DNA from: Sedimentitalea nanhaiensis DSM 24252
GTDB taxonomy: Bacteria > Pseudomonadota > Alphaproteobacteria > Rhodobacterales > Rhodobacteraceae
Direction: 5' to 3'
DNA: 64,000 bases
Assembly (NCBI RefSeq): GCF_000473225.1
Contig: NZ_KI421509.1
Location: 2,515,741-2,579,740, forward strand
The translations under genes were made by a program, and so were the position numbers. This document shows positions 46,192-57,190 of this stretch, piece by piece (the first letter of the stretch is position 1; every line of letters begins with the position of its first letter). Below the pieces are notes generated by a model. That model was not told where the DNA came from and ran no database searches. It worked only from the letters and a program-made list of their open reading frames with translations.

Positions 46192-47418
46192 TCAAGACCG
46201 GTAGTCCGCGTTGATGTCGATGTACCCGTGTGTCAAATCGCAGGTCCAGACTGTTGCCTGCCCATCGCTCAGGCCCAGATCGACTGAAATGGACAGGTCC
46301 TGGCCTTTCATATGGGCGGCTGCCGCTTCTTCCCGGTAGTCCGGGCTGACCCAACCGTTTTCGGCCACAAGGACGTCACCGAAGCGAATGCTCAGCCGGT
46401 CGCGATCGGCGGCTGCGCCGGACTTGCCGATTGCCATGACGACACGGCCCCAGTTCGGATCTTCGCCGGCAATAGCGGTTTTAACGAGCGGTGAGTTGGC
46501 GATGGCCATGCCGTGAATTTTGGCGTCCGCATCGCTGGCTGCGCCGGTGATTCGGATTTCCACGAACTTGCTGGCTCCTTCGCCGTCCCGCACCACCTGA
46601 TGCGCCAGATCCAACATCACATTACCAAGGGCTTGGCGAAATTCGGAGTGGTCGGTGGCGTCGACGCCGGACGCTCCGGTGGCGCACAACATCAGGCTGT
46701 CGCTGGTCGAGGTGTCGCTGTCTACCGTGATGCAGTTGAACGTCTTGTCGGTCAATTCCGACAGCAGCAGCTGCAGCCGGTCCTGCGCCACATGGGCATC
46801 TGTAAAGATATATACCAGCATGGTTGCCATATCCGGCGCGATCATGCCCGAACCCTTGGCGATTCCGGCAATGGTCACGGGCTGGCCGTCGATGTCCAAC
46901 GTCGCTCCGGACCCTTTGGCAAAGGTATCCGTGGTCATGATGGCGCGCGCAGCGTCTTCGATCCCGCCCAGGTCCAGCGCATCGTTCAATTCGGTCAACT
47001 TCCGTATGATCTTGTCGTGCGGCAGCGGTTCGCCGATGACGCCAGTCGATGCGGTAAACACCCTGCCCACCGGAACGTTGGTGATCCGGGCAACCGCATT
47101 GGTGATTTCCTGGACGGATGTTTGGCCAAAATGCCCGGTGAACGCGTTGGAGTTACCGGAATTCACCAGAATCGCGGCGCTGTCGCTACACACGCCACCC
47201 AGTTTCGATTGGCAGTCGAGAACCGGAGCCGACCGGGTGGCAGAGCGGGTGAAAACGCCGGCCACCGATGTGCCCGCGTCCAGAACCGCCAACATGACAT
47301 CGGTACGCCCGCTGTATCGTACACCGGCGGCGGCAGACGCGAAGCGCACGCCCCTGACCAAGGGCAGATCGGGAAAGCCAGCCGGAGCCAGCGGTGACCG
47401 CACGGTGATTTTTGCCAT
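46192..47418 (-). CDS. argJ: Bifunctional glutamate N-acetyltransferase/amino-acid acetyltransferase ArgJ
   Basis: A 408-residue enzyme of arginine synthesis that recycles acetyl groups from N-acetylornithine to glutamate. The self-cleavage site is Ala198-Thr199 in PDMATMLVYIFTD; Thr199 becomes the catalytic nucleophile of the beta chain. GKSGAAADRDRLSIRFGDVL and the C-terminal HGYIDINADYRS are conserved. It is co-oriented with the parvulin gene three bases upstream and mutT downstream. Confidence 0.97.
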   Translation of the reverse strand: MAKITVRSPLAPAGFPDLPLVRGVRFASAAAGVRYSGRTDVMLAVLDAGTSVAGVFTRSATRSAPVLDCQSKLGGVCSDSAAILVNSGNSNAFTGHFGQTSVQEITNAVARITNVPVGRVFTASTGVIGEPLPHDKIIRKLTELNDALDLGGIEDAARAIMTTDTFAKGSGATLDIDGQPVTIAGIAKGSGMIAPDMATMLVYIFTDAHVAQDRLQLLLSELTDKTFNCITVDSDTSTSDSLMLCATGASGVDATDHSEFRQALGNVMLDLAHQVVRDGEGASKFVEIRITGAASDADAKIHGMAIANSPLVKTAIAGEDPNWGRVVMAIGKSGAAADRDRLSIRFGDVLVAENGWVSPDYREEAAAAHMKGQDLSISVDLGLSDGQATVWTCDLTHGYIDINADYRS

Positions 47419-47421
47419 GGA

Positions 47422-48273
47422 TCAGTTTCCCAGCAGCTCGAAGTTTTGCAGGATGTCAGGCTGCAGGCCGTCGATGGTCGGGCGTTCGACGGTCGCCTTG
47501 CGGGTCAGATCCTCGATTTGGGATTCGACCGCGTCCTGGCGCAGCTTTGCCAGAAGTTCGTCGCGCACGTCGGCGAACTCTGGCGCGGCCTTGTTGCGCG
47601 AATCGTTCAGCTTGATGATATGCCAGCCGAATTTGGTCTGGACCGGATCCGAGATCTGTCCGGGCTGCAGTGCAACAACGGCCTCTTGGAATTCGGGCAC
47701 CATCGCGCCCTCGCCGAACCATCCCAAAGCGCCGCCGTTGGGTCCAGAGGGTCCGGTGGATTTGATCTTGGCCGTTTCGGCAAAATCCGCGCCGCCATCC
47801 AGATCGGCCTTGATCGCGGCTGCTTCCTCCTGGGTTTCGACCAGGATATGCGACGCGTCGTATTCGGTTTCGCCAAAGCCATCGGCGTATTTTGCTTCAT
47901 AGGCTGCGCGGATCTCTTCCTCGCTGCCAACACCCTGCATGAAGGTTTCAATCGCATCTGCTGCCAACAGCGAGCGACGCTCGTTTTCCAGGGCAATTGT
48001 CACCTGTTGCGGTACATCCCCGGTGCGCGACTGCACCAGCGCGCTCTGCTGGATCAACTGCTCGAGAATGGCATTATACAGCATATCGGCCGGCATCTGC
48101 TGATACTGCTGAGGCAGCGTCGCCCGGGCGACAATCATGTGGCCTATCGTGATCTCCTGGTCATTGATCCGCGCGACAACGGTATCCGCAGTGGGGGCGT
48201 CTGCGGCAAAAACAGGTAGACCTAATGCGGCGGACAGCGCCACTACAGATAGAAAAGTGAGGTGTTTGGGCAT
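47422..48273 (-). CDS. Periplasmic parvulin-type peptidyl-prolyl isomerase
   Basis: A 283-residue exported protein with a signal peptide ([20 protein letters not shown], cleaved near VFAADA). A SurA/PrsA-like N-terminal helical part precedes the rotamase domain, which contains [20 protein letters not shown] and [20 protein letters not shown] with FGWHIIKL. It assists folding of exported proteins. It is divergent from secA, with which it is functionally related through export, across 172 bases that must hold both promoters. Confidence 0.92.
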   Translation of the reverse strand: MPKHLTFLSVVALSAALGLPVFAADAPTADTVVARINDQEITIGHMIVARATLPQQYQQMPADMLYNAILEQLIQQSALVQSRTGDVPQQVTIALENERRSLLAADAIETFMQGVGSEEEIRAAYEAKYADGFGETEYDASHILVETQEEAAAIKADLDGGADFAETAKIKSTGPSGPNGGALGWFGEGAMVPEFQEAVVALQPGQISDPVQTKFGWHIIKLNDSRNKAAPEFADVRDELLAKLRQDAVESQIEDLTRKATVERPTIDGLQPDILQNFELLGN

Positions 48274-48445
48274 GGAATCTTCCTATTCGGGGGTCGCGAC
48301 GGGGCGCGGCGTTGACACTGTTTCACGCGGCCCTTACATCGCCTTGTGGCCTATGCAGCACCGTCGTCTTCCCCGTATCTATGGGTTGCAGGCAGGGCGG
48401 GCAAGCCTGCACCAAACAGGAAAAGTCAGATCGGCTGGAGAGATC

Positions 48446-51151
48446 ATGCTGGGATTCGGAACTATCGCCAAAAAGGTGTTCGGCACACCGAACGACCGCA
48501 AGATCAAGGCGACGCGTCCGCTGATTGATCAGATCAACGCGCTTGAGCCGGAATTCGAGAAGCTCAGCGATGACGGGCTTAAGGAAAAAACCGAGGATCT
48601 GCGCAAACGCGCGCTGGACGGAACCAGTCTGGATGATCTGTTGCCCGAGGCCTTTGCCAATTGCCGCGAAGCCGCAAGGCGCGCCTTGGGCCTGCGCGCC
48701 TTTGACGTGCAGCTGATGGGCGGGGTTTTCCTGCATCAGGGGAATATCGCTGAAATGAAGACTGGCGAAGGCAAGACGCTGGTCGCCACCTTTCCGGCCT
48801 ATTTGAATGCGCTGACCGGCAAGGGTGTGCACGTGGTCACAGTGAACGACTATCTGGCGCGGCGTGACAGCGAATGGATGGGCAAGGTCTTTGCCGCGCT
48901 GGGGATGACCACCGGCGTGATTTATCCGGGGATGAACCAGGCGGAAAAACCCGCAGCCTATGGCAGCGATGTCACCTATGGCACCAACAACGAATTCGGG
49001 TTCGACTATCTGCGCGATAACCTGAAGTCGGATCTGGCCGAAGTTTGCCAGAAGTATCACAACTTTGCCATCGTGGACGAGGTTGACAGCATCCTGATCG
49101 ACGAGGCGCGCACGCCGCTGATCATTTCGGGGCCTGCCGAGGATCGCTCGGAGTTGTATCAAAAGATCGACGCGGTGATCCCTGCGCTGACCGAAGACCA
49201 CTTTACCATTGATGAAAAGACCCGGAACGTCACGTTTACCGACGATGGCAACGAGTACCTGGAACAGCAGTTGCAAGCCCGTGGTCTGCTGGATCCCGAG
49301 CAATCGCTGTACGATCCGGAAAGCACAACCATCGTGCACCATGTGAACCAGGGCCTGCGCGCGCATAAATTGTTCCAAAAGGACAAGGACTATATCGTGC
49401 GTGACGGCGAAGTGGTTCTGATCGATGAATTCACCGGTCGGATGATGGCCGGGCGCCGCTTGTCCGAAGGGTTGCATCAGGCTATCGAAGCTAAGGAAGG
49501 CGAGAAGATTCAGCCTGAAAACGTCACCTTGGCCAGCGTGACGTTCCAGAATTACTTTCGCCTGTATGACGGATTGTGCGGCATGACCGGTACCGCTGTG
49601 ACCGAGGCCGAGGAGTTCCACGAGATCTATGGCCTGGGTGTCGTCGAAATCCCCACCAACCGCGAGATCGCCCGCATCGACGAGGACGATCAGGTCTATC
49701 GCACCGCGCGCGAGAAATACGAGGCGATGATCGAACAGATCAAGGAGGCCAATGCCAAGGGCCAGCCGGTGCTGGTCGGTACGACCTCGATCGAAAAGTC
49801 GGAAATGCTGAGCCAGCTGCTGACCCAGGCCGGGGTGATACATAACGTTCTGAATGCGCGTCAGCACGAGAAAGAGGCCGAGATCGTCGCGGATGCCGGC
49901 CGTCTGGGGGCGGTTACGATTGCCACAAACATGGCCGGACGCGGCACCGACATTCAGTTGGGTGGCAACGTCGAAATGAAGGTCCTGGCGGCCATGGCCG
50001 AGAACCCCGATGCCGATCCGGTCGAACTGCGCACAGCCGAAGAGGCAAAGCACGCCGAAGAAAAGCAAAAGGTGATCGACGCTGGCGGTCTGTATGTCAT
50101 GGCTTCGGAGCGTCACGAAAGCCGCCGCATCGACAATCAGCTGCGGGGGCGTTCGGGGCGTCAGGGTGACCCGGGACGCACGGCGTTCTATCTCAGCCTC
50201 GAAGACGACCTGATGCGCATTTTCGGTTCTGATCGGCTGGACAAGGTGCTCAAGACCCTGGGGCTGAAGGAAGGCGAGGCGATCGTTCATCCCTGGGTGA
50301 ACAAGTCGCTTGAACGTGCCCAGGCCAAGGTTGAGGGCCGCAATTTCGACATGCGCAAGAACGTGTTGAAATTCGATGACGTGATGAACGAACAGCGCAA
50401 GGTGATCTTTAGCCAACGCCGCGAGATCATGGGGGCCGAAGACCTGTCGGAAATTGCCGGCGATATGCGCGCGCAGGTGATAGACGATTTGATCGATACC
50501 TACATGCCGCCAAAATCCTATGCCGATCAGTGGGATACCGAAGGTCTGTATGCGCAGGTCATCGAAAAGCTGGGTGTCGACGTGCCAGTTATGGAATGGG
50601 CCGCGGAAGAAGGTGTCGATGACGAGGCGATCCGCGAGCGTCTGGTCAAGGCCACCGACGAGATGATGGCCAAGAAGGCGGTGGCGTTCGGACCGGAAAA
50701 CATGCGCAATATCGAAAAACAGGTGCTGTTGCAGGCCATCGACTCCAAGTGGCGCGAGCATCTGTTGACGCTGGAACATCTGCGCTCGGTCGTCGGATTC
50801 CGGGGCTATGCACAGCGCGATCCGTTGAACGAATACAAAACCGAGGCATTCCAATTGTTCGAGGGCCTGCTGGATGGATTGCGCGAAACAGTCACCCAGC
50901 AACTGGCGCAGCTTCGCCCGCTGACGCAGGAAGAACAGCAACAGATGATGGCACAGATTGCAGCCCAGCATCAGCAAGCCCAGGCGTCCGTACCGAAGCC
51001 TGCCTCTGGAGAGCCGGTCAAAACGGAAGGCCAGGCGCGCGCGGGCTTTGTCGAGGACGACCCTGAAACCTGGGGAAATCCGGGGCGCAACGAGAAATGC
51101 CCCTGCGGCAGCGGCAACAAATTCAAGCATTGCCACGGGCGATTGCAATAG
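48446..51151 (+). CDS. secA: Preprotein translocase ATPase SecA
   Basis: A 901-residue motor protein starting [20 protein letters not shown], with GGAGAG before the ATG. Walker A is [20 protein letters not shown] (about residue 105) and the DEAD-like box is [35 protein letters not shown] and [11 protein letters not shown] belong to the second motor domain. The C-terminal zinc motif [17 protein letters not shown] binds SecB and phospholipid. The frame extends upstream to 48137 but that part overlaps the parvulin gene and is not used. Confidence 0.98.
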   Translation: MLGFGTIAKKVFGTPNDRKIKATRPLIDQINALEPEFEKLSDDGLKEKTEDLRKRALDGTSLDDLLPEAFANCREAARRALGLRAFDVQLMGGVFLHQGNIAEMKTGEGKTLVATFPAYLNALTGKGVHVVTVNDYLARRDSEWMGKVFAALGMTTGVIYPGMNQAEKPAAYGSDVTYGTNNEFGFDYLRDNLKSDLAEVCQKYHNFAIVDEVDSILIDEARTPLIISGPAEDRSELYQKIDAVIPALTEDHFTIDEKTRNVTFTDDGNEYLEQQLQARGLLDPEQSLYDPESTTIVHHVNQGLRAHKLFQKDKDYIVRDGEVVLIDEFTGRMMAGRRLSEGLHQAIEAKEGEKIQPENVTLASVTFQNYFRLYDGLCGMTGTAVTEAEEFHEIYGLGVVEIPTNREIARIDEDDQVYRTAREKYEAMIEQIKEANAKGQPVLVGTTSIEKSEMLSQLLTQAGVIHNVLNARQHEKEAEIVADAGRLGAVTIATNMAGRGTDIQLGGNVEMKVLAAMAENPDADPVELRTAEEAKHAEEKQKVIDAGGLYVMASERHESRRIDNQLRGRSGRQGDPGRTAFYLSLEDDLMRIFGSDRLDKVLKTLGLKEGEAIVHPWVNKSLERAQAKVEGRNFDMRKNVLKFDDVMNEQRKVIFSQRREIMGAEDLSEIAGDMRAQVIDDLIDTYMPPKSYADQWDTEGLYAQVIEKLGVDVPVMEWAAEEGVDDEAIRERLVKATDEMMAKKAVAFGPENMRNIEKQVLLQAIDSKWREHLLTLEHLRSVVGFRGYAQRDPLNEYKTEAFQLFEGLLDGLRETVTQQLAQLRPLTQEEQQQMMAQIAAQHQQAQASVPKPASGEPVKTEGQARAGFVEDDPETWGNPGRNEKCPCGSGNKFKHCHGRLQ

Positions 51152-51275
51152 CAGCGGTGTCTGTGCCGTTCTAAGTCCCTGAGCTCATTCAACCGACGGG
51201 CCTTTCCGCTGTTGAACATTCTGCTGTCTGACCCAATGATCGCGCCTGGATCAGACGGGTTGAGCAGGACAAGAG

Positions 51276-52829
51276 ATGGCTAGGTTTCGCGCGGCGTTTT
51301 TTGCTGGCTTCTTTCTTTGGAACGCGCAACAGCCGGTTCTGGCGCAGGATGTGACCCTGACGTCGCCCGATGGCGCGGTCGAAGTGAGCGGAAATCTGCT
51401 GGGTTTCGATGGTGAATTCTATCGCATCGACACCCGGTTCGGTGAATTGACCTTGGATGGATCCGGCGTTCTATGCGATGGCCCCGGTTGCCCAAACCTG
51501 TCCGACTACGTGGCCGAAGTGGGGTTTTCGGGCGAGTCCACAATGGCAGACGTGTTGTTGCCCGCCCTGATCGAAGGTTTTGCTCTGCACGGCGGGTTTC
51601 GGGCTGAGCGCCATGTGGAAAGCAGCGCGCGGTTTCGCTATGATCTGTTTGACCTCCACCAGAAGCGGATGGTGGCGCAATTTACCTTTCATGCCACCAG
51701 CACCGACGAAGGTTTTGCCGATCTTTTGGCCAATGAGGCCGATATCGTGATGGCGCTGCGCGAAATACGCCCCCGGGAACGCCGACTTGCAAGAATTGCC
51801 AGCATGGGAGACCTTAGCGAGCGGGGCCGGGTCCTGGCGCTGGATGCGATCGTCCCGGTTGTGGCGCCGGAAAATCCGCTACGCCAGATTTCGCCCCTGG
51901 AACTGGCCAAAGTGTTGGCGGGTCAAATCGACAACTGGTCCGAATTGGGCGGGCCGGATGCGCCGATATCCGTACATTTGCCGCAGGATGGATCGGGGCT
52001 GACCCAGGCTGCCGAGGATCGAATTTTGCGACCGCAGGGGCTGGATTTGATGTCAGATCCCGTACGCCATACGCGCAACGACGCATTGGTCAAGGCGGTC
52101 GGTCGGGATCCGTTGGCTTTGGGTCTTACGAGCTATTCAGGACTGGGTGTCACACGGGCGCTGAAATTGGACGGGTCTTGTGGATCGGCTTTGACGGCCA
52201 GTCGCCGCAGCATCAAAACCGAGGATTATCCCTTGACCGCACCGATGTTTCTCTACCTTCCCGCCCGGCGCTTGCCGCATGTAGCGCGCGAGTTTCTGGC
52301 TTATTCCCGCAGCCCGGCGGCGCAGATCGTGATCCGGCGGGCGGGGTTGGTGGATCAGTTGCCGGAACAGATTTCGGTTGCGATGCAGGGCCATCGGTTC
52401 GCCAATGCGATCAGGTCGGCGGGCGGCGAAGTGACGTTGTTGGAATTGCAGCGGATGGTGGCCTTGTTAGAGCCTATGGCGCGGCTGACGACATCGTTTC
52501 GGTTCGAGGCAGGCTCGTCGCGGCCGGATGCGCAATCGCGCGATAATGTACTGCAGTTGGCGCGTGCGCTTGAGGCCGGAGATTATGACGCCAAGCAGCT
52601 TGTCCTGGTCGGGTTCAGCGATGGTGAGGGGCCTGCGGATGGCAATAAAAGAATAGCAGAATCAAGGGCCAAGGCGGTGCGGGAAGCAGTGTTGCGGGCG
52701 GCGGAAACCGTGGATCCGGACACGCTGCAGATCGAGATTGCGGCCTTTGGAGAGGCGTTGCCGATGGCTTGCGATGACAGCGCCTGGGGACGGAAGATCA
52801 ACCGGCGGGTCGAGGTCTGGGTGCGCTAG
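51276..52829 (+). CDS. Phosphate-type substrate-binding domain fused to an OmpA C-terminal domain
   Basis: A 517-residue exported protein. Residues 1-23 are a signal peptide (MARFRAAFFAGFFLWNAQQP then VLA). Residues about 85-330 resemble a PstS-like phosphate-binding fold (LLPALIEGFALHGGFRAERH, NPLRQISPLELAKVLAGQID, NWSELGGPDAPISVHLPQDG). Residues about 390-517 are an OmpA/MotB peptidoglycan-binding domain (QLVLVGFSDGEGPADGNKRI, AESRAKAVREAVL, with final RKINRRVEVWVR). Such fusions occur in Rhodobacterales; the ligand is unknown. It converges with radC, and the two stop codons overlap at CTAG (52826-52829). Confidence 0.85.
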   Translation: MARFRAAFFAGFFLWNAQQPVLAQDVTLTSPDGAVEVSGNLLGFDGEFYRIDTRFGELTLDGSGVLCDGPGCPNLSDYVAEVGFSGESTMADVLLPALIEGFALHGGFRAERHVESSARFRYDLFDLHQKRMVAQFTFHATSTDEGFADLLANEADIVMALREIRPRERRLARIASMGDLSERGRVLALDAIVPVVAPENPLRQISPLELAKVLAGQIDNWSELGGPDAPISVHLPQDGSGLTQAAEDRILRPQGLDLMSDPVRHTRNDALVKAVGRDPLALGLTSYSGLGVTRALKLDGSCGSALTASRRSIKTEDYPLTAPMFLYLPARRLPHVAREFLAYSRSPAAQIVIRRAGLVDQLPEQISVAMQGHRFANAIRSAGGEVTLLELQRMVALLEPMARLTTSFRFEAGSSRPDAQSRDNVLQLARALEAGDYDAKQLVLVGFSDGEGPADGNKRIAESRAKAVREAVLRAAETVDPDTLQIEIAAFGEALPMACDDSAWGRKINRRVEVWVR

Positions 52830-53590
52830 AGATACCTCTCGGCGCGAAAGCTGAGTTCGCGCGATTTGCCGATAATCAGGTGGTCATGCAGCACCAGCCC
52901 AAGGGCGGTACAGGCGGCCTGTACCTGGGCGGTCATATCGATATCGGCCTGTGACGGCGTTGGATCGCCAGAGGGGTGATTGTGCACCAAAATCAACGCG
53001 CTGGCGTTCAGTTCCAGCGCCCGTTTTGCGACTTCGCGCGGGTAAACCGGGACATGATCGACGGTGCCCTTGGCCTGTTCCTCGTCGGCGATCAGGGTGT
53101 TCTTGCGGTCCAGATACAGGACCCGAAATTGTTCGGTTTCGCGATGGGCCATGGTGGTGTGGCAATAGTCCAGGATCGCATCCCAACTGGAGATAACGTG
53201 CTTTTGCAACACTCTGGAGCGGGCCATGCGATGGGCCGCGGCCTCGACAACCTTGAGATCGGTGATCACCGCATCGCCCACGCCTTTGATCTGGGCCAGC
53301 CGTTCGCGCGGGGCAGTCAGCACCCGGTTGAAATCGCCAAAAGCTTCAAGCAGGTGGCGGGCCAGAGGTTTGACGTCGCGGCGGGGGATGGCGCGGAACA
53401 GGACCAGTTCCAGCAGTTCGTAATCCGGCATCGCCGCAGCCCCGCCCGCCATAAACCGTTCGCGCAGACGTTGCCGGTGATCGGCGATGTAGGAAGGCGG
53501 CTTGCCGCCGCCGGGCTGGGGCATGATCGGCGCTTCGTCGCTGTCAAACAGCGATTGGGGCGCCTCGCGAAAGGAGTGTCCGTTGCTCAT
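52826..53590 (-). CDS. radC: RadC-family JAMM protein
   Basis: A 254-residue protein starting MSNGHSFREAPQSLFDSDEA. A helix-hairpin-helix region (LAQIKGVGDAVITDLKVVEA) is followed by the JAMM/MPN+ metal motif HNHPSGDPTPSQADIDM. Despite the historic name, a DNA repair role for RadC is not established. An earlier start to 53713 would run through the intergenic repeats and is rejected. Confidence 0.92.
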   Translation of the reverse strand: MSNGHSFREAPQSLFDSDEAPIMPQPGGGKPPSYIADHRQRLRERFMAGGAAAMPDYELLELVLFRAIPRRDVKPLARHLLEAFGDFNRVLTAPRERLAQIKGVGDAVITDLKVVEAAAHRMARSRVLQKHVISSWDAILDYCHTTMAHRETEQFRVLYLDRKNTLIADEEQAKGTVDHVPVYPREVAKRALELNASALILVHNHPSGDPTPSQADIDMTAQVQAACTALGLVLHDHLIIGKSRELSFRAERYL

Positions 53591-53703
53591 GCAAAAACGA
53601 TGCGGCAAACGCGGTGAATATTCGGTTAACGGGGGCTGCCCCGAGCGCCAAATTGTCGGTATGGCACGCGTACATACTGCGTGCATACGCCAAGCAGGAC
53701 AGC

Positions 53704-53735
53704 AAAAAAGCACCAGCCCGGGCGGGCGGTGCCTT
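53704..53735 (-). terminator. Probable terminator of the dnaK-dnaJ operon
   Basis: On the minus strand GCACC and GGTGC, extended by inner GC-rich pairs (GCCCG/CGGGC), are followed by TTTTTT. It lies about 100 bases downstream of the dnaJ stop. Confidence 0.65.
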
Positions 53736-53797
53736 TTGGAGCGTCAGGCAGCGGCGATTGCCGCTCTGGTTTTGTGGGGCTACGCCCGTTCGCCGGC

Positions 53798-53822
53798 GAA
53801 AGTCGTCCACTGGACGACTTTC
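53798..53822. repeat. 25-bp perfect palindrome after dnaJ
   Basis: GAAAGTCGTCCA and TGGACGACTTTC are exact reverse complements flanking a single central C. A second palindrome, CGCCGGCG, ends one base before it. The element is between the dnaJ stop (53834) and the terminator. It has no T tract and is too symmetrical for a normal loop, so it may be a repeat element or a protein-binding site. Confidence 0.9.
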
Positions 53823-53833
53823 GGGAGACCCGC

Positions 53834-54985
53834 TCACCCCTTCATGCTGTCCCAGAAGGATTTGACCGACGAGAAGAAGGTCTTGGATTCGGGGTTGTTG
53901 TCTTCGCTCAGGTCTGCGAATTCGCGCAGCAGTTCCTTTTGGCGGCTGGTCAGGTTGACCGGGGTTTCCACGGCCAGTTCGATGAACATGTCGCCGATGC
54001 CACCGCCGCGCAGGGCGGGCATGCCCTTGCCGCGCAGGCGCATCTGGCGACCCGACTGGCTGCCGGAGGGGATCTTGACCCGGCCCCGGCCACCGTCAAT
54101 CGTGGGCACTTCGATGTCGCCGCCCAGCGCGGCCTTGGCCATGCTGACCGGAACCCGGCAATAGAGGTTGGTGCCGTCGCGTTCGAACAGCTCGTGGGCC
54201 TGGACCTCGACAAAGATGTAGAGGTCGCCCGGAGGTCCGCCGCGCATGCCTGCTTCGCCTTCGCCGGCCAAACGGATGCGGGTGCCGGTTTCGACCCCCG
54301 GAGGGATGTTGACGTTCAGCGCGCGGTCTTTTTCGACCCGGCCCTGACCGTGACAGGAATTGCACGGGTTCTTGATGATCTGGCCCAGACCCGAACAGGT
54401 CGGGCAGGTGCGTTCGACGGTAAAGAACCCCTGTTGCGCACGCACCTTGCCCATGCCGGAACAGGTCGGGCAGGTGGTCGGCTCGGCACCGCCTTCGGCC
54501 CCGGTGCCGTCGCAGGACGAACAGGCCACTGCGGTGGGCACATTGATGGTTTTTTGCAGACCGGCAAACGCCTCTTCCATCGAGATGCGCAGGTTGTAGC
54601 GCAGATCCGATCCGCGCGCCGCGCGCCGACCGCCGCCGCGTTGCTGTCCGCCCATGAAATCGCCGAACAGGTCGTCGAACACATCGGAAAAGGCGGATGA
54701 GAAATCGCCGCCGCCATGGCCGTGACCGGGGCGCGCTCCGCCGCCGCCGCCCATGCCGCCTTCGAATGCGGCATGGCCAAAGCGGTCATACGCAGCTTTC
54801 TTGTCCGCGTCCTTGAGTACCTCATAGGCCTCGTTGGCCTCTTTGAACTGGGATTCGGCCGCTGGATTGTCGGCGTTGCGATCCGGATGCAGTTCCTTGG
54901 CCTTGGTGCGGTATGCTTTTTTGATTTCGTCGGGGGATGCGCCTTTGGACAGGCCAAGCACGTCATAGAAATCACGTTTTGACAT
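53834..54985 (-). CDS. dnaJ: Co-chaperone DnaJ
   Basis: A 383-residue type I Hsp40. The J domain carries HPD at residues 33-35 ([20 protein letters not shown]). A Gly-rich linker follows, then four CxxCxGxG zinc repeats ([32 protein letters not shown]) and the C-terminal substrate-binding beta domains. It stimulates DnaK ATPase and delivers clients. It lies 76 bases downstream of dnaK. Confidence 0.98.
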   Translation of the reverse strand: MSKRDFYDVLGLSKGASPDEIKKAYRTKAKELHPDRNADNPAAESQFKEANEAYEVLKDADKKAAYDRFGHAAFEGGMGGGGGARPGHGHGGGDFSSAFSDVFDDLFGDFMGGQQRGGGRRAARGSDLRYNLRISMEEAFAGLQKTINVPTAVACSSCDGTGAEGGAEPTTCPTCSGMGKVRAQQGFFTVERTCPTCSGLGQIIKNPCNSCHGQGRVEKDRALNVNIPPGVETGTRIRLAGEGEAGMRGGPPGDLYIFVEVQAHELFERDGTNLYCRVPVSMAKAALGGDIEVPTIDGGRGRVKIPSGSQSGRQMRLRGKGMPALRGGGIGDMFIELAVETPVNLTSRQKELLREFADLSEDNNPESKTFFSSVKSFWDSMKG

Positions 54986-55013
54986 CTTAATGTCCTCCTG
55001 CCTGAACGTCAGA

Positions 55014-55040
55014 GGGCCGACCCGGTGATCGGGCCGGCCC
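55014..55040 (-). other. Hairpin between dnaK and dnaJ
   Basis: GGGCCG plus CCCG pair with CGGG plus CGGCCC around a short loop with small bulges. There is no T tract, so it is more likely an mRNA-stability or partial-termination structure than a full terminator. Confidence 0.5.
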
Positions 55041-55061
55041 GTCCGCGTTCAGATTCGCGCG

Positions 55062-56975
55062 TTACGCACGCTTGTCATCGTCCAGGTCTTCGAACTCGGC
55101 GTCGACGATGTCATCGTCCCCGCCGGCCGAAGCAGAATCAGCGGCGGCGGGCTCGTCCTCGGACTCCTGGCTCGCCTTGTAGATCGCTTCGCCCAGCTTC
55201 ATCGCCGCTTCGGTGACGTTCTGGATGCCGGACTTGATCTTGTCGACCTTGTCGGTTTCCAGCTCGTCCTTGAGCGCGGCAATGGCCAGTTCGATCGCCT
55301 CGACGGTGGTCGGGTCGACCTTGTCGGAATGCTCTTCCACCGATTTCTCGGTCGAGTGGATGAGGCTTTCTGCCTGGTTTCTGGCCTCGATCAGCTCGCG
55401 GCGTTCCTTGTCCGCTTCGGCGTTCTCTTCGGCGTCCTTGACCATTTTTTCGATATCTTCATCCGACAGACCACCCGAAGCCTGGATGGTGATCTTTTGT
55501 TCCTTGCCGGTGCCCTTGTCGAGCGCGCCGACCGACACGATGCCGTTGGCGTCGATGTCGAACGTCACCTCGATCTGCGGCATGCCGCGCGGGGCCGGGG
55601 GGATGTTTTCCAGGTTGAACTGGCCCAGGATCTTGTTGTCGGCTGCCATTTCACGCTCGCCCTGGAACACCCGGATGGTCACGGCGTTCTGGTTGTCTTC
55701 GGCGGTCGAAAAAATCTGCGACTTTTTGGTCGGGATCGTGGTGTTGCGGTCGATCAGACGGGTGAACACACCGCCCAGGGTTTCGATACCCAAGGACAGC
55801 GGCGTCACGTCCAGCAGAACCACGTCTTTGACGTCGCCCTGAAGAACACCGGCCTGAATGGCGGCGCCCATGGCGACGACTTCGTCGGGGTTCACGCCCT
55901 TGTGCGGCTCTTTGCCAAAGAACTTGGTCACTTCTTCGACCACTTTGGGCATCCGGGTCATACCGCCGACCAGAACGATCTCGTCGATCTCGTTGGCGGA
56001 CATGCCGGCGTCCTTGAGCGCGGCCTGACAGGGTTTCAGCGAGGCCTTGATCAGATCGCCGACCAGCTGCTCGAGTTTGGAGCGGGTCAGTTTCATGACC
56101 ATGTGCAGCGGCTGGCCACCCTTGGGGTCCATCGAGATGAACGGCTGGTTGATTTCGGTCTGGTTGGCGCTGGACAGTTCGATCTTGGCTTTTTCGGCAG
56201 CCTCTTTCAGCCGCTGCAGAGCCATCTTGTCCTTGGTCAGGTCGACGCCGTTTTCCTTTTTGAACTCGCCCGCCAGATAGTTGACGATGCGCATGTCAAA
56301 GTCTTCGCCACCCAGGAAGGTGTCGCCATTGGTCGATTTGACCTCGAACAATCCGTCGTCGATTTCAAGGATGGTCACGTCGAACGTGCCGCCGCCCAGG
56401 TCATAAACCGCGATGGTGTGGGTGTTTTCCTTGTCCAGACCATAGGCCAGAGCGGCTGCGGTCGGTTCGTTGATGATGCGCAGCACTTCGAGACCGGCGA
56501 TCTTGCCGGCGTCTTTGGTGGCCTGACGCTGGGCGTCGTTGAAATAGGCCGGGACGGTGATGACCGCCTGCGTGACCTCTTCACCGAGATAGCTTTCGGC
56601 GGTTTCTTTCATCTTGCCCAGGATGAAGGCGGAGATTTGGCTGGGGCTGTATTTCTCGCCCTTGGCCTGAACCCACGCGTCGCCATTGCCGCCATCGATC
56701 ACGGCGAAGGGCAGGTTTTTCTTGTCCTTGGCCAGATCCTTGTCGTCGTTGCGGCGACCGATCAGGCGCTTGACGCCGAAAATGGTGTTGTCCGGGTTGG
56801 TGACGGCCTGACGCTTGGCAGGTTGGCCGACCAGACGCTCGTCATCGGTAAACGCGACGATGGACGGTGTGGTGCGGGCCCCTTCGGCGTTTTCGATCAC
56901 GCGCGGCTGGCTGCCGTCCATGATGGCGACGCAGCTGTTGGTGGTACCCAGGTCGATTCCGATTACTTTGCTCAT
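55062..56975 (-). CDS. dnaK: Chaperone DnaK (Hsp70)
   Basis: A 637-residue Hsp70 starting [20 protein letters not shown]. The nucleotide-binding domain includes [20 protein letters not shown] and [20 protein letters not shown]; the linker is [13 protein letters not shown]. The substrate-binding domain and helical lid end in an acidic tail. It is transcribed first, followed by dnaJ. A promoter resembling alphaproteobacterial heat-shock promoters lies upstream. Confidence 0.98.
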   Translation of the reverse strand: MSKVIGIDLGTTNSCVAIMDGSQPRVIENAEGARTTPSIVAFTDDERLVGQPAKRQAVTNPDNTIFGVKRLIGRRNDDKDLAKDKKNLPFAVIDGGNGDAWVQAKGEKYSPSQISAFILGKMKETAESYLGEEVTQAVITVPAYFNDAQRQATKDAGKIAGLEVLRIINEPTAAALAYGLDKENTHTIAVYDLGGGTFDVTILEIDDGLFEVKSTNGDTFLGGEDFDMRIVNYLAGEFKKENGVDLTKDKMALQRLKEAAEKAKIELSSANQTEINQPFISMDPKGGQPLHMVMKLTRSKLEQLVGDLIKASLKPCQAALKDAGMSANEIDEIVLVGGMTRMPKVVEEVTKFFGKEPHKGVNPDEVVAMGAAIQAGVLQGDVKDVVLLDVTPLSLGIETLGGVFTRLIDRNTTIPTKKSQIFSTAEDNQNAVTIRVFQGEREMAADNKILGQFNLENIPPAPRGMPQIEVTFDIDANGIVSVGALDKGTGKEQKITIQASGGLSDEDIEKMVKDAEENAEADKERRELIEARNQAESLIHSTEKSVEEHSDKVDPTTVEAIELAIAALKDELETDKVDKIKSGIQNVTEAAMKLGEAIYKASQESEDEPAAADSASAGGDDDIVDAEFEDLDDDKRA

Positions 56976-57086
56976 TTTTGATCCCTTTTGTCGTTCAAGG
57001 CGATGACCCGAGGCCTGAACCCGTTATGGCATCCCGACCCCGATTGCGGTGCCGGATGCTGCTTTGATGCAACCGGCGTCTGGGCG

Positions 57087-57115
57087 TATATAGGGAGCGC
57101 GAAACCGGCCTGCAA
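57087..57115 (-). promoter_or_regulatory. dnaK promoter with sigma-70 and heat-shock (sigma-32) features
   Basis: On the minus strand TTGCAG (57115-57110), a 17-base spacer and TATATA (57092-57087) make a strong vegetative promoter. The same site can be read as TTG, 18 bases, CCTATAT, close to the alphaproteobacterial heat-shock pattern CTTG-N17/18-CYTATNT. Transcription would start about 100 bases before the dnaK ATG. Confidence 0.6.
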
Positions 57116-57190
57116 CCATCGTTGAGGTCAGGATTTCAGGAATTTGCGCGGATAATCGACGGGTTTTTTCTCAAAGGTGGGTGGCGGCGG

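Noticed and set aside
48323-51148. 941-residue open frame antisense to secA
   Set aside because: Antisense shadow of a clear secA gene, no domains or start signal.
55329-56981. 550-residue open frame antisense to dnaK
   Set aside because: Long antisense frames over dnaK are a known artefact of its codon pattern; no independent support.
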